A stretch of 64,000 bases of DNA, from the NCBI RefSeq assembly GCF_029227915.1, contig NC_079889.1, positions 4,402,001 to 4,466,000 on the forward strand, given 5' to 3'. The stretch is from Hydractinia symbiolongicarpus. Its lineage: Eukaryota > Cnidaria > Hydrozoa > Anthoathecata > Hydractiniidae. Under the pieces are notes generated by a model, which made no database searches, was not told where the DNA came from, and saw only the letters and a program-made list of their open reading frames with translations. This document shows positions 14,201 to 26,700 of this stretch, in pieces (the stretch's first letter is position 1; every line of letters starts with the position of its first letter). A program made the position numbers and the translations under genes.

Positions 14201-17200
14201 GGGTGTTCCAAATCTTTCCTGTAGGCATCACACACAAGAATCATCTCATGCAACAGCTTTCCATCCTGTCCTGTTTTTGGAACAATTTCCCAAAATATTA
14301 ACAGTAACTTTTTGATCATATGATCTTGAGAAGGAAGAACAAATCTAATGATGGTCATTAAGATGGATGGCATCTTTTCTCCATTAAGAAGTTGATACAT
14401 AACCTTCTTCAGAGCTGATATTTTAACAGAGACATCACCACGTTCTAAAAACATTTATGAAGATATGGTTTAACGAACTCTGCAGGTTCATCACATACAA
14501 GCTATGTGAGATAGCAAGCTTGGTACTTTAAACCTCGGGCTTTGTATTTCACAGTAGAAAAACAAAATCGATTAGTATCCAGTGATGGAAATAAGGAAAT
14601 TACACTTGTCTGGACAAATTTCTGAAATAAGAGTCTTCTGAAATATTGCATTTTAGTGTTTCCAGACGCTTGGAAAATGACATTTCACACAAATAACTAG
14701 CTCAATATTAGCCACAAAAGAGTTGACAGAAAAAAAATAATCAGCGCTCAAATGTCATTAGTCCACTTGCAGTTGATTCTTTGTAAAAGGTAATTTGTGG
14801 TGATGAAACTAAAACGTGTGATGTATTCATTATTCATTATTTTCATATATTATACAGTATTTCAAATAAAATTAAAGGGTTATAGGGAAAAATTTTAGAT
14901 GTCAATTTTGTTTAAATTTTTATGTGATTTAAAACAAAAATTAGTTACTTGCTAAAATAGTTATAATAGTAGTGAAAAAAAGACAGATTATTGTTGTAAC
15001 ACCCTTCTTCCTTATGATTATTATATGTTTGAACACACTTTTAGTCAATACCATCCATACAAAATAATAAAAAAGGTAGAACAGGCTTGTTGTAACACCC
15101 TCTTCAGTCTTGATATTTAAATATATAGTCTGTAAAAAGATCTTGCACTTAGATTTAGATTTTCCTAAAGGCTCTGCAAGAAACAGTTTTTTTTATTATT
15201 TTAAAAACAAATTTTTTGAGTATGCAAGTATTTTTATCTTTTCACCTTTGACAGCTAGTTTTAATTTTAATAATTTAAAAAAAGCTTGTCGTAATACCCT
15301 CCTCCGCTGTAATTGTATTCGACTTCTTTTACATTATTTTTATTAATTTGAAAAAAGTATTAAAAAAATATCAAAGTTTTTGAAAAAAATCATCAGACAT
15401 TAGCTTTGTTAATTTTTTTTGACCTATGCTCTTGAAAACAGTTGGTCATGTCAGGTGTCAGAACGCTATTTCCATCACTGGTATCCATCTAATACAACAA
15501 TGTTTAACATTAAATATATATACAGTATATACTACTTGAAAGTAACTTTACATGTATGCAAGTTTCATAACCTTGCAGAACAACATTATGTCTACACAGA
15601 GGCAAAAGTATTCATACTTTTTTGGAGTGTTCAGAACCTGTTCCAGAAATCTCTTGTACTATGCATCATGTGTATTTTATTTTGCTAATGCAATTTTGAA
15701 TTTTATCACTTTGTAGAATACCTTTACAAGCTGTTGATCCCTTATACCTTTTACAATCTAAAATGCAACTTGATTATGGGTTAATAAGGATCTTTTAAAA
15801 ACCATTGAAACACGATCGTACGAAGCTAAAAAATTGCCGTGGATTATTTACAAATTATAAAAACAGGATCATACGAAGCTAAAACATCGCCGTAGATTGG
15901 GGTATATAGTTGTTTTAAATAATTTGATAATAAAAATTCTTTAGAAATCAGTGCATGTGATAAACATAATAGTAATAATGGTGCTAAATTTAAAGCAATT
16001 TCGAAACGATTTGAACTGAAACGAATTTAACAAACTGTTGAAGCAAACTAATGTTGATATTGTGAGACAATTATGAAACGAATCGGAAACAATTGTGAAA
16101 CGATTTTTATTTCAACAAAATGACTATTTTGAAACGATTTTAAAAGATTTTTTTGGCAAATTGTTTTAAATTCGTATAGGAAAAAAATTATACGAATTGA
16201 AATGATTAATTTTGAAATGATCATGGAGATGATCGCTTACTTATTGAGAAAATATATTGCACAATGTTAACATCAAATGCACACTGGCTGTTCGATGGCT
16301 CCCAATGGATAAGTTACTTCCAGATAAGGCAAATAAAAAACTTCCAAATCAGGAAGTATTGCTTGATTAGGAAGTTAGGGGCCTTCGAAAAATTTTTTGG
16401 GGCACCGTTAGCAGGATATCGCTGCTAAGATTCAGACCCCCTTCCCCCTTTCTCTTAGTGGATTTCCGTCTGTGAAATACACACTTTCGGATAAATCTTG
16501 GAAGGCTCAGGGGCGTGTTTTGTAGATAAAAGTTTTCATAATTGATGACAAGAGCAACCATGCTCACGAACGACAAAGAATTTTCAGGCCACAAACAAAT
16601 TTTTGAAATTTACTAATCCTTAGCGGATTTTTTTTCAAATGTCAGACTCCCTTCCCCCCTTAGCGCCAATATCCCACTACAAAGCCCAAAAAAAATTCCG
16701 AAGGCCCCTTACTTTCGTTTTGAGCTAGCTAGTGGCCTGGCCTGCTGATATTAAGAAGAGTTTAAACTGTCCGTTCGCAAGTGACAAACACACAGAAAGT
16801 TTTTCTTTATAGAAGTTTCAATAATACGGTACTGCAAGACTTTTTTAGTGGCGCCGTAGATTAGTGGTTATAGCTCTTGTACTCTGTGCGGGAGACCGGG
16901 GTTCGATTCCTCTTGACGGCGATTCAACATGGGCGAGTGAATGTTACCATAGCCCCGGGTTAACCCAAGCCATGTGAGGGAAATTGGGAAGATGGCACAC
17001 TGTGTGGGCCGTTGGATGTTGCCGGGAGTTGTCTAGTAGAGCGCGGGCTCTAATTGGGTCTGCGTAGCTCAAAATGAGCATTAAATACTCTAGGACTCTC
17101 CATCTACGCCATGGCCCCTCCTGGAAATAATAGACAGGGTATATCCCTCGATATTTGTGAGGCTAGCCATGTAAAATATGCACATCTATCTATCTATCTA

Positions 17201-17352
17201 TCTTTTTCTGTTCAATTGTAAAAGATATAGCTAGCTAGCTAAATATTTCTTTTCATACCTAGATCTTCCTTAAGCTTGGCTTCTGTAACTGATTCATTTT
17301 CTATCGGATAGCTAACCAGCGTGTAGCAGGGCTGCTCAGTGATTGAAGTCAT
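2226..17352 (-). CDS. COPB1: Coatomer subunit beta (beta-COP), complete, 15 coding exons
   Basis: Beta-COP is a core subunit of the COPI coat, which forms vesicles for Golgi-to-ER and intra-Golgi transport. Coding exons in transcript order: 17259-17352, 14152-14444, 11865-11971, 11398-11512, 10403-10633, 9630-9749, 8313-8420, 7285-8191, 6605-6783, 5738-5882, 5286-5353, 4558-4755, 3662-3751, 3127-3282, 2226-2288. Every junction is GT-AG and stays in frame, giving 957 aa, close to the roughly 950 aa usual for the family. The N-terminal two thirds is the adaptin-like helical solenoid (e.g. [33 protein letters not shown]). An acidic linker (DEEEEEV, about residue 502) follows. The C-terminal part carries the coatomer-beta C-terminal and appendage regions ([34 protein letters not shown]). 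The largest exon is 907 bp. The start ATG at 17352-17350 leads directly into residues that align with the family N-terminus. No damage is seen. Confidence 0.96.
12066..12380 (-). repeat. Dispersed tRNA-like repeat, family B, copy 1 (COPB1 intron 2)
   Basis: On the minus strand this reads from a near-palindrome ACAAGCTCGTGAGCTTGT through a conserved block with a B-box-like GTGTTCGAATCTC, a pyrimidine tract, and a closing block ending GCGTATATCATACGTC. Both ends and the tRNA-like part recur at 46573-47072 on the plus strand. The middle differs between the copies. The interpretation as a tRNA-derived SINE rests on the B-box resemblance only. Confidence 0.65.
15809..15907 (+). repeat. 57-bp tandem repeat, two units
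   Basis: Two diverged units share the core GATCGTACGAAGCTAAAA / GATCATACGAAGCTAAAA followed by GCCGTRGATT, spaced 57 bp apart. A related array with the motif ACGATCGTGTGAAGC is found at 20005-20140 in the TMEM30 intron 1. Confidence 0.5.
16851..17206 (+). repeat. tRNA-derived SINE, family A, copy 2 (COPB1 intron 1)
   Basis: The head has an A-box-like TAGATTAGTGGTTATAGC and an intact B box GGTTCGATTCC. CGCCGT near the start can pair with ACGGCG after the B box, as an acceptor stem would. The body shares CATAGCCCCGGGTTAACCC with copy 1 and the element ends in a (ATCT)n run, the usual kind of SINE tail. It lies on the opposite strand to COPB1. Confidence 0.85.
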
Positions 17353-17769
17353 CCTTCTTCGTTAACACGAGCACAAACAATTTGTTTGAGAAGAGAAAAA
17401 TTGCTAAAAGTATTTCTTTCTGCTGAATTTCTGATCTCTCGCTCTGAAATCGAATGTTGTTGACGTGCAGTTTACCCGAGTTGGCAATGTTCACTAAAAA
17501 TTAGAGCACTCCTCCACAAACATATCAACTTTAAAAAAAATAGCTAATGCGCCGAAAACTCCGTGTAGAAGAGTGAACACGTAAAATATTTCCAGCGTGA
17601 ATGGCTATCCCAGTTTGGTCGATAAGGAAAGAGGGATCAAAACAAATATGCTTGATGGATACTGAAAACTAGAGTAGTGGAGAATAACGAAAGAAGATCA
17701 ACACAAAAAGCAATAGTAATAAACGAATTACATTTGATTACCATATCTATCTAAAACCCAACATCTAGA
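17353..17769. promoter_or_regulatory. Divergent intergenic region / probable bidirectional promoter of COPB1 and TMEM30
   Basis: Only 417 bp separate the two start codons, which point away from each other, so both 5' UTRs and core promoters should lie here unless upstream non-coding exons exist. I see no clear TATA box. Several short GC-bearing segments occur around 17440-17500 and 17570-17600 within otherwise AT-rich DNA. Transcription starts cannot be fixed from sequence. Confidence 0.6.
17461..17467 (+). promoter_or_regulatory. TGACGTG motif (CRE / ATF6-XBP1-like)
   Basis: TGACGTG matches the core of CRE-type sites and of the unfolded-protein-response element bound by ATF6/XBP1 in animals. 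It sits about 110 bp upstream of the COPB1 start codon in the shared promoter. A 7-bp match occurs easily by chance, so the function is inference. Confidence 0.3.
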
Positions 17770-20700
17770 ATGCTTTGCTTTGGTAAAAAAAAATCAAGTG
17801 ATGAGGAAGAAACTAGGAGGCCCAGTAGTAAGTCCTTTCAGGCACTCTTTATCCTGTTAATCTGTCCTTTTCCTTCAAAATCTGGCTCATTATATATTTT
17901 GCTAACTCTATTTTTCCTTGCTTACAGGCCCTGTTGTGAAATGTAGCCTTAGAACAGTTAGGGAAAATAATTCCTATAGACCGTTTCCAGAAATCCTTGC
18001 TTTGCTTCCTTCACAGAACGTTCAAATATAGAAAAAATCATTTCAAGTCTTTTTTATTAAGAAAATAAGTGAGCCATTGGGGCCATCTTAGAAACCCCAA
18101 CCTTCATTGCCAACTCCAGACATATCTGGTGTTACTCCTTGTGTATATTGATTTCTCCTTATAAAATCCAGAACAAAATATTTTCATAGCAAAACAGTGT
18201 CATTGTACTGGAAACTAGTTTTTACCCCTTGTGTCATGGAATAATTCAAAACGAAAACATTGATTTTTTGGGGAACAACATAAGCATGTGTAAAAGACCC
18301 TCAAAAATTGTCCTTTTTAACCTTAATTCGGAACTGACTAACAGACTCATTTTAAAACTAAAAAAGGATGCAAATCAAAGACATGTCTGCCGTAGCAAAA
18401 TGTTAAAGCGGAATTTAGATGATGAATGCCTAAGTAAGTAACATAACCACCATCAAACCAAGGTATATATAGATTAACTGCATGTGTATAAACAATTGTA
18501 CATACAAAAAACTTAATAATTCTGTCAGAGCTCAGTAAAAAACCAATTCATAATGCATCTATCATTTTTGCTAAAATTTGTGCTTATAGATTTTTGTGCT
18601 GTTATTATATAATGTACAAATAGATTCATGCCGTTTATTTTCGTAGCTGTAATTGACCTCCCCTATACCAACTTTTCATTTGGAAAAAAATCTGGCAGAT
18701 GTTGTTGGGTAGTAGAGTATAAACATATTGAAATGCATTAAAATGACTATTTTAAATCGGTGACAGAAAGATTTTAAAGAGAAAAAAGACACTTTACAAA
18801 AATTATTATCACTAATAAAGATAGTAACATGACCGAAAATAGTGGCCGGACACAAGGATAAATTATGCCAAGTTATATGCCAAATCTGGTCTGTCATGCC
18901 CGATGACTGACTGTTATTTCGACCCCTGGGTATAGTGTATTGGTTACTTTTAAGATGGTGAGATTGCAAATAAAATTTAATAAAATAGAATATCAATTTC
19001 ATGGTCATTTAATGTTTCTTATATTTATCAAATGCAAGTTAAATCCTTAAAAACATTTTTTGCATTAATTATTTATGGTATCCAAGATGTCAATTAATAA
19101 AGTGTTTACAAAATTTTTGTTTTTATGTCACCAGGGGAATAAAACATTAATTATGTAAATAATTTTTATTCTAAATCCACACGATTAAAATAAAAATGAA
19201 AGTATTGATTGAAATAAAAATGAAAATATTTATATTTTATTTTTATATGAAACACCCACTTGCTGCTGGTTCCTATAAATGCAGTTATTTTCTAAACAAG
19301 TCTTGGGTTCAATTTTAAACCCAGGGCTTGAATTTAAATCACAAAGTTTTCCTCACTGTAACAAAGTAAACCTCTTTACTACAGCAGTTGTTTCGGAAAA
19401 CTACAGATCACTTGTCATGGTTTCCTTACAACTTATTTCCAGTGACTTTATATTTCAAAGATTTTTTTATCAAGGTTTAACTTTTACCTACCCTTGTGCT
19501 AAAATTTATAAATGAAAGTTTTAATTCCATTCATCAGATTTTCTTTGTGGAGGTAAATGTATATATTTCAGATGTGCCTCAAGAGAATTCAGCCTGTCCA
19601 AGAAGGTTTCAGGCAATTGCAAAAATGTCATGAAAACAATAATCTTGCAAAGCTTAGATATTGGGTAAAGCTGGGAGTTAAATTTGGGCTTTGAGTTATG
19701 AATGGCTTTGAATAGCTTTAAAGGTTGTTTAATAAGTTTTTTTTTTAAAACACTGTTTTTGTTCTCAAGATATTTTCATGTAAGATATTTAAATATATTG
19801 CCTATAAATTATATAAAGTCCTTTTTTTAGGAATTGAAAATTTAGGTATTATAGCACAGTATTAAAATTAACAGATTCACATATCATATTTACCTACTAA
19901 ACATACTAAACATAAAATCCACTGATTGAAACATAATATATATTTTATTAAATTATGATCTTCATTAAAAAATAATGGCAACAAAGTTTTTTTTGCTACA
20001 TCAAAACGTGATCATATACAACGCCTTATTTTGTTCTGAAACCAATAAAACACGATCGTGTGAAGCCTGAACAATGCTTTATTTTGTTCTAAAATCAACA
20101 AAATATAATCATATGAAACTTAAACAACGTTGTATTTTGTTTAACCGAAACTTTTTGTTCAATTTTTCACATCAATTTTAATATTTAATTTGAACCCTGG
20201 AGCATTAATTCGATGTAAAAAATGTATCAAGATGCACTGATTTACTTGCATGAGAACTCTTGTATTTTTGCTTATTACCCAAAACATTGGAACTTACATG
20301 TCGGTCTGCAATAACATTTTGTGAGAAAGGATCTATACAAGCTATTCTTATTCTCATTATGATTTTTTTATTATTTTAGATTCAAAATTTAAGCAACAGA
20401 AGCTTCCAGCATGGCAACCAATTCTAACTGCTTCTACAGTTCTGCCTGTGTTTTTCCTTATTGGTATTGTCTTTCTACCAGTTGGAATTGCTCTGCTTGT
20501 TTCTTCAAATAACGTAAGTTGGGTCTTTTTATCACATTTGATTTTGGTTGTAAATTTGTATATGTGAAGTTAAATAAAATATAAAATATAGAACTTTTCG
20601 ATATAATTTTTAAACCAAACTAATATATAATATAAAAATATGTCACAATCATATTTTCCTCAAATGACTTCCAAATCGCTACTTTGTGCGTAGGGTGCAC

Positions 20701-23700
20701 AAAATAGTGATGAACCAAATATCTATGACAGACAGTCTGCATAGATTGTTCTAGGGATTTACTGTTATCTTAATAAAGAAAGAAGGTGTTGCAGAAGAAA
20801 TAATTACAGAATATGTGCGAAACTGTAATAAATAATTGCGAATACACACATTTTTATTGAGATTCCAGAATCAAAGATAGTGAGATTGTTTACAATATTC
20901 TTTATTACTCCAATCTTTTTTTCTGTATTCATTTTTTCATAAGATATGTGTAGAGATTAAAAATGTTTTTGAATATTTGGTTTGTTTTGACATTTCTAAT
21001 GTTACCCCTAATCTCAGTTTTATGCCTACCTTAAAGTCAAAAAAATGTGGAATAAAAACAAGAAGAAATCTCCATATGTGCGATGAAGTTTCTCTATGAA
21101 TGTGTTGCCCAAAGATTTGGGATTCATGTGAGAGTTAGTAAGAAATGATCAAGAGTAAAAAATAAAAAGAAGTAATTGAATAAATTAAAATTTCTAAATT
21201 TAATGTTTTTAAGTAATTAGTGGAAACTTGATTTTGTAGAATCTACTTTTAACTGCTAACTCTGAAAAATAAATCATGACTTTTTGAAGATAACAAAGTA
21301 CAAATTATGCTTAATAAAAATGAGTATCAAAATATATATGGATGATTTGCTAATAAAATTTTATTATTGTTAGGTGAAGGAAATGGTAATTGAGTACTCC
21401 ACCCATGAAAACTGCAAGGATTGCCGCGATGAATTGGAAAAGGACGGTCTTTCGAATTTCAAAAATGGAATTCCAATAAATTGTAATTGTACCATAGATT
21501 TTGACTTGGACACCAAGTGGGAGGGTGATGTTTACTTTTATTATGGTTTGTCGAATTTTTACCAAGTGAGTTATCCTTTTTTAAGGCCATCTATCATTAT
21601 CATTTGAAAGCTTAGAATAGATACGCAATATGTTGTGGATACATGGATATTTTGCAAAAACATTTAGCTTTTTACCTTATTCCCCGTCTTCCTGTTATGT
21701 ATATATAGAAGTGTTTGCTTTTACTTAGTGGTTGTGAATTGACTGCTCCACTCATATTAGTTTTTGTTGGTGGCCTTGTGGTAGAGCGTTTGCGTCCAGT
21801 GGGGAAGGTCTTGGGTGTAAACCCGACCGAGTTATGCCAGAGACTATAAAAGTGTGAATTGATCTTTTCTAGGATTGATATCTTAGGCGGTTGCCTAGTT
21901 GAGCGGCTGTTGTGCTTGTACACCTTCCATAGCTTTAAATTCACTAGGATCCCCTTCACAGGACACACGTTGATAACAGTTCCTATAGAAACTTCCGAGG
22001 CGTATAGTATATGAAACAAAAGCAATGCTATTACAGGGTCATGATTGGATGTATGCTTGGTATATAAATTGTTTCTCCATTTATATATAACCTCTTTTTT
22101 GTGCTACACTACAACCAATCAATAAAACAAAGTTCTTAAAGGATTTATAACAAGTAACAATTTTTTTTACAAAAAAAAAAAATATCCAAGTAAAATGCAG
22201 CATAATCAAAATTGTTTCAAATAACGGTGACAAAAACATTTCACATCTAGCAAATTTTCAATTTGTATGAACAATATGCATGCAGGGTGTAATCCATAAA
22301 TTTGAAACAGTGGTGGTAAGTTTAGTATTAGGAATTTTATTCAGTACAAACATTCTAAATTGTCGATTCGCGAAAGTTTATCCACTAAAATTTTTAAAAA
22401 ATTTGCTGGTTTTAAAAGTTATTTCTGGACTCGCCTTTACTTGGCTCGCCCTCCCAATATAAAAAAGAGACAACTGGCACTGGGAACGAGGTTGGAATAA
22501 AATAAGAAATAAACAAAAGCGATATCGTATCTATTTGAAAAAAAAATGAATCAAGGATCTGGATGAGATTTGCAGAATTGATGAAAAGGAGCGGAATGCT
22601 TAGAACCAAGCTATTGGCGAAGAAGACGATGATGACAATGCGTGGGAGCCAGAAGAAGACGAGGCTAAAAAATGTGTTTGATCTGTTTTGTGATTTTGAC
22701 AATAAACCCAATTTATAAAAAGACGTTTTTACATACCATAAGAAAGAAAATTACATTGTTAAAAACCACTTCTTTTCTTTTTCTATCATAAGAAATATAG
22801 GCCACTTTTTTATAAGAACATAAAAAATAAGTTTAAAATCACAAATCGCGAAAGTCTATGTCGCCAAAACTTTCCAATTTCAGATTTTGCGAAAGTTTAT
22901 CTTGCGAAAATTTTCCAATTTGTAGATTCGTGAAAATTAGTTTTTGGACTCACGAAAGTTTCTCCGAATAAAGTAAGAAAAAGACTTTTCACATCTTATT
23001 ATAAATCATTAAAAATTAAAAATATATAAAAAAACTAGTCGATAGGGCCAGTGGAAAAATCCACTAAGGCAGGATGAAAATGAAAAAGAAGCGTCATTTA
23101 AATTTTGATGACGTCAGCAACCCATCCGCAAAAAAAATATAGAACCTTGTTTTGACGTTGCCTCTATTGTGTAGAGCTGATCAAGAACACGTATATGATC
23201 ATGTGGTTTTGATAAGCAATTAATGAGATATAAGGGTTTAAAATGTTTGCTGACGGAAGCAATGGTCCGTCAAAACCCACCAATTTTTTTTTAGAAATTT
23301 GTATACCTGTTGCTTCATCGTATAGATCTTGAAACGATGATCAAGAAAATGTATAGAATCATTTACTTTTGACAAATGTTTGCAGAGATATTTGGGTTTG
23401 AAGATTTTTTGATGATGTCATCAACCCGTCCATTCTGAAACGATTTTGGGACCCAGGTTTGGAAAACTTACCCAAATTGGTCCCAGGTGGCCCTAGGTAC
23501 CCACGCGGTGAAAAAACATTGACGTCACCACCTCATTTCCAAGTTATTTGGCCTCAAGGTTTTAAGTGCACTGTAATGGCTTCAGTAATCTTAATTAACT
23601 TTCCTTTGACGTCAATACTATTCTAACGTTAAAGTTTGATAAATTACAGAACCGTTTTATGGGCGATGTTTTACAGACTTTATTAAAGAAAGTAGTAAAG

Positions 23701-26700
23701 ATAATATCCACTTTGCAAAAGTCACAGACAGACAGACGAACTGGCGTATTATTATATAGACTAGTCGATAAGGCCTGTTGAAAAATCCACTTAGGCAGAA
23801 GAATAATATAAAAATAGGCTGTTTTAGGTTTTTTGCTAACATCAACCAGTGCATGAAAAAAAAAAGTTGGCGAAATTTGTTTAGCCGTTTCCTGTAATTT
23901 GCAGAGCTTAAAACGCTGATGAGAAAAATGTATAGTATCATGTGCTATTGACCAATGGTTACGAAGATATAAAGGTTTAAAAATTATGCTGACGTCAGCA
24001 ATGGTCCGTAAAAACCTAAAAATATTTTTTTAGAAATTTGTATACCTGTTGCCTTCATCGTAAAGACCTTGAAACAGAAAATGTATAGAACCATGTACTT
24101 TTGACAACAGTTACGAAAATATTGAGGTTCAAAAGTTTTTTTGTTGACGTCATCAACCTGGTCATACCGGAACGGATTTGAGGAAATAGATTTGGGAAAC
24201 TTACCAAATTGGTCCCAAGTGGTCCCTAGTTACCCACGCAGAAGATGACGTCAATTATTTCCACCCGTTTCCAAGTTATTTAGCCTTAAATTTAAAAGTG
24301 CATTGCAATGGCTTCACTAATCTTAATATACTCTCCTTTGACGTCAATATTGCTTAACGTCAAAGTTTGGTAATGTACAGAACAAATTTATAGGCAATGT
24401 TTTATAGATTTTATCAAAGAAATTTTATCGACTTTGCAAAAGTGACAGACAGACACACGGAACTGGCGTATTATTATATAGATATTTTAATTTCAAGCTG
24501 TTTTATGTATAGAACCACCGACGTTATGTGCGTTCCAGAGATGACAATCAGCTACATGGCGACCTAAAAAAAACAGTCAACTCCAACTGTGAACCATTCG
24601 ACAAAAACTCATCTGGATTTGCATATGCGCCATGTGGCGCAGTTGCGAACAGTATGTTTACAGGTATCCAGCATCTATTTATCAAAACATTTTAAGCATA
24701 TATATAATGTGCTTGTTGATAGTCATATGTGAGTAATAGTATAGTAGTAACAGTAGTATTCTCATTTGGCTCTAACCTGGAATAGTCTATTTTAGAAAAT
24801 AAAATTCATGAAAACAACAACTATTACTTTCAGTTCCATCTGCAGTGTTAATGTTTACAGATTAAATGCTCCAGTTTTCCATGACTGACTTGTTACCTTC
24901 TTTTATTGCAGTCTTTCATTTTGTTAAAAAACTATTTCAGTTTTAAGGTTTGTTTTTCACCATTTGTTTTCCAACTGCGTAGGATAATCAACTTTCCTTG
25001 GCCTTATTTGCCTCTTTTTATTTTTTTTGTTTTACCTATTCGTTAAAATTTAAATGTCCCTTTCCTTTACTAAAAAATTGAGTTCTTTGTATGCAATTTT
25101 TTGTTTGCAGATCGATTTGAAATAACAAAAATGGATATGGGCGAAAGTGTACCTTTGATTCACAAAGACATTGCTTGGAAAAGTGACAGGGAGACAAAGT
25201 TTAAGAATCCCTCCTCTTTATCTGAATTCAAAAATTTTCTCAAGCCAAAGTATTGGACAAAGAGTGTGACTGAGCTGGATACAGAAACAAAGAATGATGC
25301 TAATAATGGTTTTGTTAATCAAGATTTCATTGTTTGGATGAGAGTTGCAGCATTTCCGACCTTTCGTAAATTGTACAGAAAATTGGATCGTTCTAAAAGT
25401 AAATTTAGGAATGGTTTGTCAAATGGAAAATACCAATTAAGGATTTATTACAGTATCCTTTCATACAATTATTAATTTATTTTGTGGTCATTAGGTTAGT
25501 GTTCCCTCAGGCAGGAAATTTAGTCAATTTTTAAAAGTTAAATTTGTCAAAAGGAAGTAAAATTTAAGCTGGCAAGAAAAATGTTTAAAGTTAAAGAAAC
25601 AGTAATTCTTAAATCATTTAAGATTTGGAAAATTTCAGTACATACACTACACATTTAAAATTTAACAATCTTTCAGACAGTTTGAAATTTTAAAAATTAG
25701 AATAAAGTCTTTGCTTGAACCCACAGAAACATTTTTTAAGCATCTAGTCAAGGCTTCGGAATAGAATCATAGATCTATTATAGATGTTTTTAAAAGTTAT
25801 TATGATGATAGATTTTATCAGACAAATAAAAAATAGAATTGATTATGAGCTTGTGGATTTGCAAGTTGATAAAGAAAACAATAATTCATTTTTAGGTGGA
25901 AAAATTATCAAGTAGAACATTTATTGTTGAAACTTATCACAATTCAGCATTTAATGTTGGCAAGTACAAACACTTGTGTTTCTTATTTTAATAAGGGCAT
26001 TAATGTTAAAAATAAAATTACAAGGATCATATCGGCATTTGAATTTGTTAAGCACAAATACTATAACTCTCCTTAACTAGGTTATAGATTACCCTGTCGA
26101 AAGCTTTGGTGGTAAAAAAAGATTTATTTTAACAACATCTTCATGGATAGGAGGGAAAAATTCCTTCCTTGGTATCGCATATATTATTGTTGGTTGCTTT
26201 TGTCTCATCTTTGGATTTATCTTCTTGGTTATTCATATGAAAGTTCGAACAAAGTAAGTCAAATCTTATGTAGAATGCCGGAAATTTGCTATCTGAACCT
26301 GTTTAATAATATACTTTAAGGAAAGACATTTTGATGGAAACAAATTTGGTGGAATAGGTAGTGATTAATTTGCCAGATAGCAAAAAAATTCTGCATCAGT
26401 TTTATTTGGCGTTGAGCTAAACTGTATATTTACCTGATGATAAAAAATACTTTATTCATAAAATTCTCAAGCTTGTTCTTTTTGGTAAGGTAACAACATT
26501 AGTTTGTTACAATAAAAACCATCAACTTACTGAAGTTGCTTGTAATCAATGCTACTTTAATGGAATGGCGAGAATTAAATTTCTTAATTATAAAAATGTT
26601 TAGTTATTTCGCGAAATGTTTTAATTGCTACTGTCAAAAATATGTTTTAACGATTTTTCGTCATTATGACTTTGCCATTGATGAAGGACGAAAAGCCTTT

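Larger units (their letters stand above)
14445..17258 (-). other. COPB1 intron 1 (longest intron of the gene)
   Basis: A 2.8-kb intron separates the first two coding exons. It holds two units of a 57-bp repeat (15809-15905) and one SINE (16851-17206). The open frames inside it are AT-rich and lack coding character. I see nothing else. Confidence 0.7.
21566..24512 (+). other. TMEM30 intron 3, host to several repeats
   Basis: The largest TMEM30 intron carries a family C SINE (21769-22006), one end of the CAACCTCGT-type MITE near 22475-22495, a block of GCGAAA/TTCGCG repeats at 22845-22980, and two head-to-tail Helitron-like elements that end 30 bp before the next exon. Confidence 0.7.

Noticed and set aside
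16851-16925. Possible functional tRNA gene
   Set aside because: It has A and B boxes and a partial acceptor stem but is continuous with a SINE body and tail that recurs at position 92.
18229-18441. 70-codon ORF in TMEM30 intron 1
   Set aside because: The TMEM30 reading frame is complete when exon 1 is joined directly to 20380, and the peptide matches nothing in the family.
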